40,356 nt of DNA from Gammaproteobacteria bacterium (GTDB lineage: Bacteria; Pseudomonadota; Gammaproteobacteria; UBA6429; Thiohalophilaceae): the NCBI GenBank assembly GCA_024641475.1, contig JAHECZ010000024.1, positions 1-40,356 on the forward strand, read 5' to 3'. Positions 33,894 to 40,356 of the stretch are shown here, piece after piece. Within the stretch, counting starts at the first letter, position 1; the number at the start of each line of letters is the position of its first letter. A model generated the notes under the pieces. It ran no database searches. It had not been told where the DNA came from and was given only the letters and a program-made list of their open reading frames with translations. The position numbers and the translations under genes were made by a program.

Positions 33894-36116
33894 ATGAGTT
33901 GGCGGCGCGGGATTGTGTTGGGTATCGGGATTGGATTGGCGGGTATCGTGCTGGCGATCAGCCCTGCCGGTCACTGGCTGGAGGAAGAATTGGGCCTCAG
34001 CTGGCTGTTCCAGTTGCGCGGACCGATCCCGCCTCCGGCGGACGTCGTGGTCGTCAGCATTGATCTGGCCTCATCCAGACAACTCAACCTGCCGAACAAA
34101 CCCCGTCTTTGGCCACGGTCATTACATGCTGAATTGCTGAATCGTCTGCAGCAACAAGGTGCTGCCGCAATATTCTTTGATGTGATCTTTGAGGAGCCGC
34201 GTGACCCAGGTGACAACCAATTGTTTGCCACCGCTTTGCGAAACGCCAATAACGTGGTGTTGTTTCAATATCTGCATCGCGAGATTCTGCCGCTGGGTCA
34301 AGCGGGTACGGCCACGACGGAAGCGGCAATCGAGAAATTAACCTCGCCATTACCCGTGTTGCGCGAGGCCGCATTTGGGCTGGCACCGTTTCCGCTGCCG
34401 AAAGTCCCCGCCAAGGTCAATCATTTTGTGTTATTCAAAAGTGAGTTAGGCAATGCGCCAACGGTGCCCGTCACGATGCTGCAAACCCATGCACTGCCAG
34501 TGTACGATACATTCCTGACATTATTGCGCACGCAATTATCTACATTACCTGCGAACCTGCCAGCCACTGCGCAACAGCTTCGTCAACAGGGCAACGTGCA
34601 ACACACCGTCACACAATTGCGCGAACTGTTTCTGGCGCAACCGCAACTGGCTGTTTCACTGTCTGCAAAAATCCGGCAACAGACACATCTCAGTGTGGCA
34701 CAACGGCAGCAACTGCTCGCCTTACTGGCAATGTATTGCGAACGTGACAGTGCTTTTCTAAATTTTTATGGCCCACCACGATCGATCACCACGGTACCGT
34801 ATTATCAGGTGTTGCAAGCTACCTCGACCGTGAATCTTTCCGGCAAAGCAGTGTTTGTCGGATTCTCGGAAGAATTCCAGCCTGAACAAAAAGACGGTTT
34901 CTACACCGTCTTCACCAATGAGCGCAGTGGTCTCGATATCAGCGGCGTCGAAGTGGGTGCCACCGCCTTCGCGAATTTATTGCAACAGCGCAGCGTCACC
35001 GTATTGAGCCCCTGGTACGATATCCTGCTGTTCATGCTGTGGGGTTTACTGTTGGGTATTGGCTTGCAGCGCAGTAACGGCATCTCACAATTCGTGGTGA
35101 GCGTTACCTGTGCCGTCATCTATATGAGTCTGGCATATTTTGCCTTCGCCAAATTCGATTTGTGGTTACCACTGGTGATACCGTTACTTTGGCAATTACC
35201 ATTGGCCAGCGTAATGACCTTGTCTCTGCAATATCGTGACGCACAGCGTGAAAGACGCAATATCCGTCAAGCCTTTGGCCATCACTTGCCCTTGCCCGTG
35301 GTGGATCAATTGGCGCGCGGCATTCATCATCTGACCGATACCGGTAAATCGGTATTTGGAATAGTCTTGGCCACCGATGCGGAAAGATACACTGCGCTTT
35401 CGGAGACACTGCCACCCGCACAACTGCATACCGTGTTAAATCGTTACTACGAAGCCCTGTTTCCACAAATTCGCTCCGCCGATGGGGTGATCTCCGATGT
35501 GATCGGGGATGCAGTATTGGCACTATGGGCAACACCACAGGATGACATAGCCGTGCGCACGCGTGCCTGTCACGCGGCGCTGGCGGTACGCAAGGCCGTC
35601 GATCAATTTAATCAATCACAATCAGCACATTCCCTGCCGACTCGCATCGGTCTGCATTGTGGTGACATCGTCATGGGTCATGTTGGTGCTGCGGATCATT
35701 ATGAATACCGTGCGGTTGGCGATATTGTGAATACCGCCACGCGCATTGAAGGACTGAACAAATTACTCGGCACGCGCATTCTGGTCTCCTCCGACACACT
35801 GGTGGGTATCGATGCGTTTGTCACGCGCGAGATGGGGACCTTTTTACTGGCGGGTAAACGTCATCCCACCACGGTACATGAGCTGATTTGCACACAATCA
35901 GAACACATCACCGCACAAAACTTAAACTCGGCTTTTGCTGATGCACTGTTTTTGTTTCGTGGAGGTGCATGGCAGCAAGCGGAACAGGCGTTTGCACAAA
36001 TTTTGCTCCATCATCGCGACGATGGGCCCAGCCAATACTATGTATCGTTATGCACTGAATATCTGCAGCAACCTCCGACAGGGTGGGATAGCGTCATTCA
36101 TTTGACGAAAAAATGA
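33894..36116 (+). CDS. CHASE2-domain class III adenylate/guanylate cyclase
   Basis: 740 residues. N-terminal membrane segment (about 6-24), extracytoplasmic CHASE2 sensor (about 30-365), three membrane segments (about 375-450), cyclase domain (about 480-660) and a short helical tail. Metal-binding aspartates D495 and D539 and the transition-state pair N613 and R617 are present, so the enzyme is probably active. The two base-selecting positions are unusual: the Lys of the DKxxGD motif is D535, and the usual Asp/Thr is R606. The nucleotide made therefore cannot be read from the standard rule; cAMP is suggested by the adjacent Crp. It is followed by the FecR chimera on the same strand. Confidence 0.88.
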   Translation: MSWRRGIVLGIGIGLAGIVLAISPAGHWLEEELGLSWLFQLRGPIPPPADVVVVSIDLASSRQLNLPNKPRLWPRSLHAELLNRLQQQGAAAIFFDVIFEEPRDPGDNQLFATALRNANNVVLFQYLHREILPLGQAGTATTEAAIEKLTSPLPVLREAAFGLAPFPLPKVPAKVNHFVLFKSELGNAPTVPVTMLQTHALPVYDTFLTLLRTQLSTLPANLPATAQQLRQQGNVQHTVTQLRELFLAQPQLAVSLSAKIRQQTHLSVAQRQQLLALLAMYCERDSAFLNFYGPPRSITTVPYYQVLQATSTVNLSGKAVFVGFSEEFQPEQKDGFYTVFTNERSGLDISGVEVGATAFANLLQQRSVTVLSPWYDILLFMLWGLLLGIGLQRSNGISQFVVSVTCAVIYMSLAYFAFAKFDLWLPLVIPLLWQLPLASVMTLSLQYRDAQRERRNIRQAFGHHLPLPVVDQLARGIHHLTDTGKSVFGIVLATDAERYTALSETLPPAQLHTVLNRYYEALFPQIRSADGVISDVIGDAVLALWATPQDDIAVRTRACHAALAVRKAVDQFNQSQSAHSLPTRIGLHCGDIVMGHVGAADHYEYRAVGDIVNTATRIEGLNKLLGTRILVSSDTLVGIDAFVTREMGTFLLAGKRHPTTVHELICTQSEHITAQNLNSAFADALFLFRGGAWQQAEQAFAQILLHHRDDGPSQYYVSLCTEYLQQPPTGWDSVIHLTKK

Positions 36117-36175
36117 CTGTAAAAATACCACACGCAATCTGTAAAAAATTCCCACAACATTTGCAATGATGTGGT

Positions 36176-36181
36176 TATAAT
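36176..36181 (+). promoter_or_regulatory. Possible -10 box of the FecR-TPR-barrel gene
   Basis: A perfect TATAAT, 88 bases before the start codon; no convincing -35 box at normal spacing. A small dyad CCCGTT/AACGGG follows at about 36209-36230. Confidence 0.25.
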
Positions 36182-36268
36182 CGCATCGTTCCTTGGGGAA
36201 GGAGCAACCCGTTACACTAATTGAACGGGAAATAATGGATAAAAAAACAAAGAGGGAGTTGCTGCGAA

Positions 36269-39200
36269 ATGCGCAACACAGTAATCCGGATCGCGTTCGT
36301 ATGTTTAGGCTGGACGACAGTCGCGTCTGCTGCCGAATCCACTGCGTGCGATCCATGGGCAGCCAAAGTGGTCTCGATTCAGGGTACGGTTGAAGCCCGG
36401 CATACCACTACCGATAGCTGGCAAGCCGTTAAGCTCAATGCTGTCTATTGCAGCGGTGACAGCCTGCGTGTTGCGGAGCAAAGCCGCGCGGCCGTGGTAT
36501 TAGCCAACCAAACCCTGTTGCGCCTGGATCAAAATTCCAGCATTACGCTCACTGCGATCAAAGCCGATTCACCCTCATTACTCGAGATTCTCACCGGCTG
36601 GGTACATTTCATCAGCCGTGTGCCGCGCAGCCTGCAAGTCACGACACCCTATGTGAACGCCGCGATCGAAGGCACCGAATTCGTCGTCGCTGTCGATAAA
36701 GATCATGGCAGCGTCACGGTGTTCGAAGGCAAGGTACGCGCCAGTAATACCGCCGGTGAAGTGAGTATTACTCACAACGAAACCGCCATTGCAAAACAGG
36801 GCGAAGCGCCGCAAAAAATGTTGCGCGTCAAACCTCGTGATATGGTGCAATGGGCGCTGTACTACCCGCCAATCTTCGTCCCCGGTGATCCGCTCGCGCC
36901 CGCGGCCGATCTGCTCTATCACGGTCGCGTCGAAGCAGCGCGCGCAGCACTTGCCCCCTTTGCTGGCACCCCGGACAATGCCAAGGCAAAAGCACTGGTG
37001 GCAATTATCGATGTAGTCAACAACGATACGGTACATGCCTTACAACTGGCCAAGGATGCCGTAACCCAGGAACCGAATGTTGCCGCGACGCACATGGCGC
37101 TGTCGTATGCACAACAAGCCACATTTGATCTCGATGCGGCGTTAAGCAGCGCCCAACAGGCCGTGACGGCAGAACCCAACAATGCCCTGGCCTATGCGCG
37201 CTTGGCCGAATTGCAATTGTCGGTTGGCTATCTGCATGCTGCATTGGAGTCCGCACAACACGCCGTACAACTTGATAGCATACAGGCCCGCGCGCATACG
37301 ATTTTAGGTTTTGCCTATTTGACACAGATCCACATCGACGCGGCAGTGCAAACCTTCAATACCGCGATCGAACTGGATCAAGCCGATCCGCTACCACGTC
37401 TGGGTTTGGGCCTGGCGAAGATCCGCAAGAATGACCTGGCCGATGGCCGCCGCGAAATCGAAATCGCCGCGCTGCTCGATCCCAACAACGCACTGATCCG
37501 CAGTTACCTCGGTAAAGCCTACTTCGAAGAAAAACGCGCCCGCATCGACGCCGATCAATTCGCCATGGCCAAAGAACTGGACCCGAATGATCCGACACCG
37601 TGGTTCTATGATGCGATCCGCAAACAGACTGAGAATCGTCCGGTGGAAGCGCTGCAGGACTTACAGAAATCGATTGAGCTGAATGATAACCGCGCAGTGT
37701 ATCGGTCGCGGTTGCAATTGGATCAGGATGAGGCGGCGAGGGGCATTAGCCTCGCGCGAATCTATACGGATTTAGGATTGGATCATCTGGCATTGCTAGA
37801 GAGTTATAAATCCGTAAATTCCGATCCAAGCAATTATTCAGCACATCGCTTCCTATCAGATAGTTACGCGAAATTGTCGAGATTCGAAATAGCACGAATC
37901 AGCGAATTATTGCAAGCACAATTGTTACAACCAGTAAACACCAATTCTTTACAACCTCAGTTAGCCGAAAAAAATCTTAATACTATCGAAAATTTCGGAT
38001 CTGTTAATTCGAATGAGTTTGATTCTATATTCAATAGAAATAGCATCGGTTTACAACTGTATGGTATCAGTGGTGGTAATAGCACGTCAGGTAGTGATGT
38101 GATTGTTTCTGGAATCCAGAACTCTACATCCTACAGTTTCGGCGAGTATAACTACACAACTGAAGGATTTCGTCCAAATAATGACATAAACGACACTATT
38201 CAAGATTTTTTTGTACAGCACTCATTTGCACCTTCATTTAGTGTTCAGGCGGAACACAGGAAGCGGAATACCAAAGCTGGAGATCTATTATTACAATTTG
38301 ATCCAAATATTTATGACAGCACCTTAAGAAACACTATTGATACTGAAAGCGATCGTCTGGGAATGCATTACATGCCAACCCAAAAAGACGATGTCTTATT
38401 CTCCATAATCAAAGGGAGCAATAACGAGAACAAATATAATTCAGAAGTAATCTCAAATGCTCTTGGTGCTGGTCTAGATGCGTTTGGCGAGAAAGTTGTC
38501 GACATTAATAGCAAATCGACTACCAGTGAGATCCAATACATCTATCACCCCAATAAATTTAAAATAATTATTGGTGCAGGTAGTGTCAAAATAAACCGTA
38601 CTGATTTAACCACTACTAAAGCTACAGCATTACCACCATTATCGCCTACAGTTGTATATTACAGCCAAACAAGTTTAAACCTTGATACTGAGCATAATAA
38701 CGCGTACACATACTTAAGCTACCAGCCGTCACAATATTTTATAATTAACGCCGGGTTTGCCTATGATGATTTTCGCCGAATTGATTTTCATACCTCAAAA
38801 TTAAGTCCAAAACTAGGGGTGATATATGAATTATCACAGAACACACTTCTGCGAGCAGCATCATTTAGATCATTTAAGCGGCCATTATTCACTAGCCAAA
38901 CGCTTGAACCAACACAAATATCAGGCTTCAACCAATTTTATGATGATATTGATGCAACCGAAATAACAATCAATGGTGCTGCTCTAGAACATACATTTAC
39001 TGATAAAATACATGCGGGCATCACGGCTTCATCACGCTCTCTTAGCGTGCCAACTATTGATACGACAAATAATAGCGTCACATATGACAAACAGCACGAA
39101 TTCAATCGACATACATATCTATATTGGATTTTATCGAATACTAATATTATTGCTGCTGATTATTTCTACGAAAAATTCACCAGCAAAAATCCTCTCCCTG

Positions 39201-39517
39201 ATACTTTGATCACGCATCGCTTTCCAATCAGCATTACTTCAGCCATATCAAAAAATGTGTCAAGCAAAATAGTTGCCAGCTATATCAATCAGGATCTCGA
39301 TAAATCAAATAATATTCAAAATGCCCGCTTTTGGCTTACCGATCTATCCGCCTCTTTTCGATTACCGAAACGTGCTGGTTTCGTAACTCTAGGAGGTAAG
39401 AATATATTTAATAAAAAATTTAATTATTATAATCTTGAGTTTACTGGCGAACCTCGTAACCCACTTTTTCAGCCTGGACAATTTTGGTATTGTGAGCTCT
39501 CGTTTACACTTAATTAA
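36269..39517 (+). CDS. FecR-TPR-outer-membrane beta-barrel chimera
   Basis: 1082 residues. Signal peptide (1-21, ending ASAA); FecR domain (about 35-190, with RVAEQSRAAVVLANQTLLRL and TPYVNAAIEGTEFVVAVD); TPR repeats (about 205-545); then a beta-rich C-terminal 530 residues with features of a TonB-dependent-receptor barrel, including ASFRSFKRPLFTSQ, and GGKNIFNKKFNYYNLEF before the final LSFTLN. No plug domain or TonB box is visible. GC content falls from about 55% to under 40% at about 37800 (residue 511), just ahead of the barrel. GGAG lies nine bases before the start. FecR domains normally act as anti-sigma or surface polysaccharide-like modules; here the role is unknown. Could be an outer-membrane assembly or uptake channel with a periplasmic TPR. 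Confidence 0.85.
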   Translation: MRNTVIRIAFVCLGWTTVASAAESTACDPWAAKVVSIQGTVEARHTTTDSWQAVKLNAVYCSGDSLRVAEQSRAAVVLANQTLLRLDQNSSITLTAIKADSPSLLEILTGWVHFISRVPRSLQVTTPYVNAAIEGTEFVVAVDKDHGSVTVFEGKVRASNTAGEVSITHNETAIAKQGEAPQKMLRVKPRDMVQWALYYPPIFVPGDPLAPAADLLYHGRVEAARAALAPFAGTPDNAKAKALVAIIDVVNNDTVHALQLAKDAVTQEPNVAATHMALSYAQQATFDLDAALSSAQQAVTAEPNNALAYARLAELQLSVGYLHAALESAQHAVQLDSIQARAHTILGFAYLTQIHIDAAVQTFNTAIELDQADPLPRLGLGLAKIRKNDLADGRREIEIAALLDPNNALIRSYLGKAYFEEKRARIDADQFAMAKELDPNDPTPWFYDAIRKQTENRPVEALQDLQKSIELNDNRAVYRSRLQLDQDEAARGISLARIYTDLGLDHLALLESYKSVNSDPSNYSAHRFLSDSYAKLSRFEIARISELLQAQLLQPVNTNSLQPQLAEKNLNTIENFGSVNSNEFDSIFNRNSIGLQLYGISGGNSTSGSDVIVSGIQNSTSYSFGEYNYTTEGFRPNNDINDTIQDFFVQHSFAPSFSVQAEHRKRNTKAGDLLLQFDPNIYDSTLRNTIDTESDRLGMHYMPTQKDDVLFSIIKGSNNENKYNSEVISNALGAGLDAFGEKVVDINSKSTTSEIQYIYHPNKFKIIIGAGSVKINRTDLTTTKATALPPLSPTVVYYSQTSLNLDTEHNNAYTYLSYQPSQYFIINAGFAYDDFRRIDFHTSKLSPKLGVIYELSQNTLLRAASFRSFKRPLFTSQTLEPTQISGFNQFYDDIDATEITINGAALEHTFTDKIHAGITASSRSLSVPTIDTTNNSVTYDKQHEFNRHTYLYWILSNTNIIAADYFYEKFTSKNPLPDTLITHRFPISITSAISKNVSSKIVASYINQDLDKSNNIQNARFWLTDLSASFRLPKRAGFVTLGGKNIFNKKFNYYNLEFTGEPRNPLFQPGQFWYCELSFTLN

Positions 39518-39562
39518 ATTAGCAGAAGTACATTCATATCAACAACCAACTGGAGGATTCAA

Positions 39563-39733
39563 ATGAAAATACCATATATATTAATATTTATACTAACTAC
39601 CAGCACGATATTATTAGGTTGTGCAGATTGTAAAACTTATTCAACCGATGGTGGCGTTCGAAAATGTACAGCAACCCCATCAACGATACTCGGAACCTGC
39701 CCGCCCCCCTCAGAACCTGGTAAATGTCCGTAG
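39563..39733 (+). CDS. Small cysteine-rich lipoprotein
   Basis: 56 residues. Lipoprotein signal with the lipobox LLGC at about residues 17-20, followed by a short mature part with five more cysteines and many prolines. GGAGG lies eight bases before the ATG. It starts 45 bases after the barrel gene and has the same AT-rich composition, and is followed by a terminator, so it probably belongs to the same transcript. Family not recognised. Confidence 0.75.
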   Translation: MKIPYILIFILTTSTILLGCADCKTYSTDGGVRKCTATPSTILGTCPPPSEPGKCP

Positions 39734-39765
39734 TATTAATTTTTACAAATTATCATTTTAGCAAC

Positions 39766-39790
39766 AACCGGCCCTCGGGCCGGTTTTTTT
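39766..39790 (+). terminator. Rho-independent terminator
   Basis: AACCGGCCC, a 2-base centre, GGGCCGGTT, then a T run. It ends the barrel-lipoprotein transcript. Confidence 0.9.
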
Positions 39791-39955
39791 ATTCCCCGAT
39801 TTATCCAGGTAATATTTCACAAACTTCTCCGGTCTTATTCCACTGCGGCGAATTAAGCCGCTACGTACACTTCATCTCAACAAGGATGTGGGGGCGCCAC
39901 GGATGGCCTTTTCTTGGTCGGCTGGCATGCTTCTGCGTAACAACAGGACAAGACA

Positions 39956-40147
39956 ATGTATAACGTGAAGAAATCCGATATTTATCGTAGTAACGCCCGC
40001 ACGGCACCGCGGCGGGCGCGGCGTGAGGAAATGTATTACAACCGTACCCGTGGCCGTCATCTGCGCTCGGGTAACGTCCTGGTTCGTCTCACCACAATGG
40101 CCGCATTAGTGGGGCTCATCAGCCTCGTGCTGTGGTCCATTGGCTAA
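39956..40147 (+). CDS. Small membrane protein (63 residues)
   Basis: A very basic, arginine-rich N-terminal 40 residues is followed by one membrane segment at the C-terminus (VLVRLTTMAALVGLISLVLW). This suggests a tail-anchored inner-membrane protein facing the cytoplasm. AGGA lies eight bases before the ATG. Two hairpins, the second a good terminator, follow directly. GC content is back to the window average. Family not recognised. Confidence 0.7.
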   Translation: MYNVKKSDIYRSNARTAPRRARREEMYYNRTRGRHLRSGNVLVRLTTMAALVGLISLVLWSIG

Positions 40148-40221
40148 CCGGTCGGCAACAGCCGGTTAGCGACTCTCCTCCTGGTGAGGTTTTATCCCAC
40201 CGTCCCCCGGTGGGTTTTTTT
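40143..40221 (+). terminator. Double hairpin with terminator
   Basis: GCTAACCGG (40143-40151) with CCGGTTAGC (40162-40170) overlaps the stop codon of the small membrane protein. A second stem CCCACCG (40196-40202) with CGGTGGG (40208-40214) is followed by seven T. Confidence 0.85.
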
Positions 40222-40356
40222 ACTGCGGCTTTAGCGGTTGTACATCCATAACCCACGGTTCCAGACGTTGACCATAAGCTAATGTAACGCTGTAACGCGG
40301 CTTTGCATGCAGACAATCTGTATTGGGTTTGCACTCCCGGAATGGTTCGAGCACTT
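40220..40356 (-). CDS. 3' end of an unidentified gene (cut by window edge)
   Basis: The last 45 codons of an open minus-strand frame that ends with TAA at 40220-40222, within the T tract of the opposite terminator. The sequence (FRECKPNTDCLHAKPRYSV, ending DVQPLKPQ) is protein-like and not low complexity, with two cysteines. The competing minus-strand frame of 71 codons runs through the terminator hairpins and is less plausible. Too short to identify. Confidence 0.45.
   Translation of the reverse strand, partial: VLEPFRECKPNTDCLHAKPRYSVTLAYGQRLEPWVMDVQPLKPQ

Noticed and set aside
39791-39955. Possible riboswitch before the small membrane protein
   Set aside because: A short GCGGC/GCCGC hairpin is present, but the sequence does not match the conserved cores of the riboswitch classes I compared (cyclic-di-GMP, TPP, cobalamin).
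39724-39963. 79-codon plus-strand ORF
   Set aside because: It starts inside the lipoprotein gene, runs through a strong terminator and overlaps the next gene; no ribosome binding site.
40119-40334. 71-codon minus-strand ORF
   Set aside because: It passes through two terminator hairpins; another frame gives a stop in a sensible place and a better protein.
1-40356. tRNA, rRNA, CRISPR arrays, transposases, integrases, phage genes
   Set aside because: None was found on either strand; no target-site duplications or terminal inverted repeats flank the AT-rich segment as far as I can see.

Overview
The window reads like the chromosome of a sulfur-oxidising proteobacterium, most probably a gammaproteobacterium. 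It carries both known cytoplasmic routes from sulfite to sulfate: the indirect APS route (sat-aprM-aprB-aprA, 7.8-12.35 kb) and the direct route (soeA-soeB-soeC, 21.4-26.06 kb). Sulfate-reducer-type AprB/AprA paired with the AprM membrane anchor, and a SoeA without a Tat signal, are typical of sulfur oxidisers of the Chromatiales type. No rRNA, tRNA, CRISPR array, insertion sequence or phage gene was found. Base composition is about 50% GC except for a clearly AT-rich stretch at about 37.8-39.74 kb.

Layout. 0-5 kb, minus strand: a sucrose operon (a 66-codon ORF, a two-domain sucrose-phosphate synthase/phosphatase, sucrose synthase cut by the window edge), preceded by a DUF3330 zinc-ribbon-like protein. 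5.2-7.5 kb, minus strand: a soluble Cache/PDC sensor-like protein and an OprB-type porin. 7.8-12.4 kb, plus strand: sat-aprMBA, ended by a strong terminator. 12.5-14.4 kb: a small unknown protein, a SlyD-like FKBP and a TPR protein. 14.4-15.75 kb: a DUF4279 protein (minus strand), a HIT protein, a putative 14-residue leader peptide and a 55-residue protein. 15.8-17.9 kb: two paralogous PstS-like binding proteins (minus strand). 18.2-20.0 kb: a repeat lipoprotein. 20.1-21.1 kb: a winged-helix/ATPase/STAS-like regulator (minus strand) with direct repeats in its own promoter. 21.26-26.06 kb: a structured leader and soeABC. 26.2-27.5 kb: three tandem paralogous small secreted proteins, each followed by a strong hairpin. 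27.6-32.0 kb: a MacAB-like exporter (adaptor, ATPase and two separate permeases) with a large structured element between the permeases. 32.15-36.1 kb: second-messenger genes (PAS-GGDEF, Crp, CHASE2 adenylate cyclase). 36.3-39.5 kb: a FecR-TPR-outer-membrane-barrel chimera, then a tiny lipoprotein, a small membrane protein and the end of an unidentified minus-strand gene.

How the genes may work together. Sat, AprBA and AprM convert sulfite plus AMP to APS and then to ATP and sulfate, with electrons passed to the membrane. SoeABC oxidises sulfite directly and feeds quinone. Sucrose synthesis fits a compatible-solute or storage role. The most likely undescribed system is the 26.1-32.0 kb block: three Sec-exported peptides sharing a CX11C motif beside a MacAB-type exporter, with unusual hairpins throughout. 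MacAB exporters are known to carry Sec-exported periplasmic peptides out of the cell, so a peptide-secretion role is a reasonable but untested inference. The soeABC leader, which has two tandem hairpins with different stems but the same loop sequence, is a second candidate. The third is the receptor-like chimera, whose barrel half has a different base composition from its FecR-TPR half.
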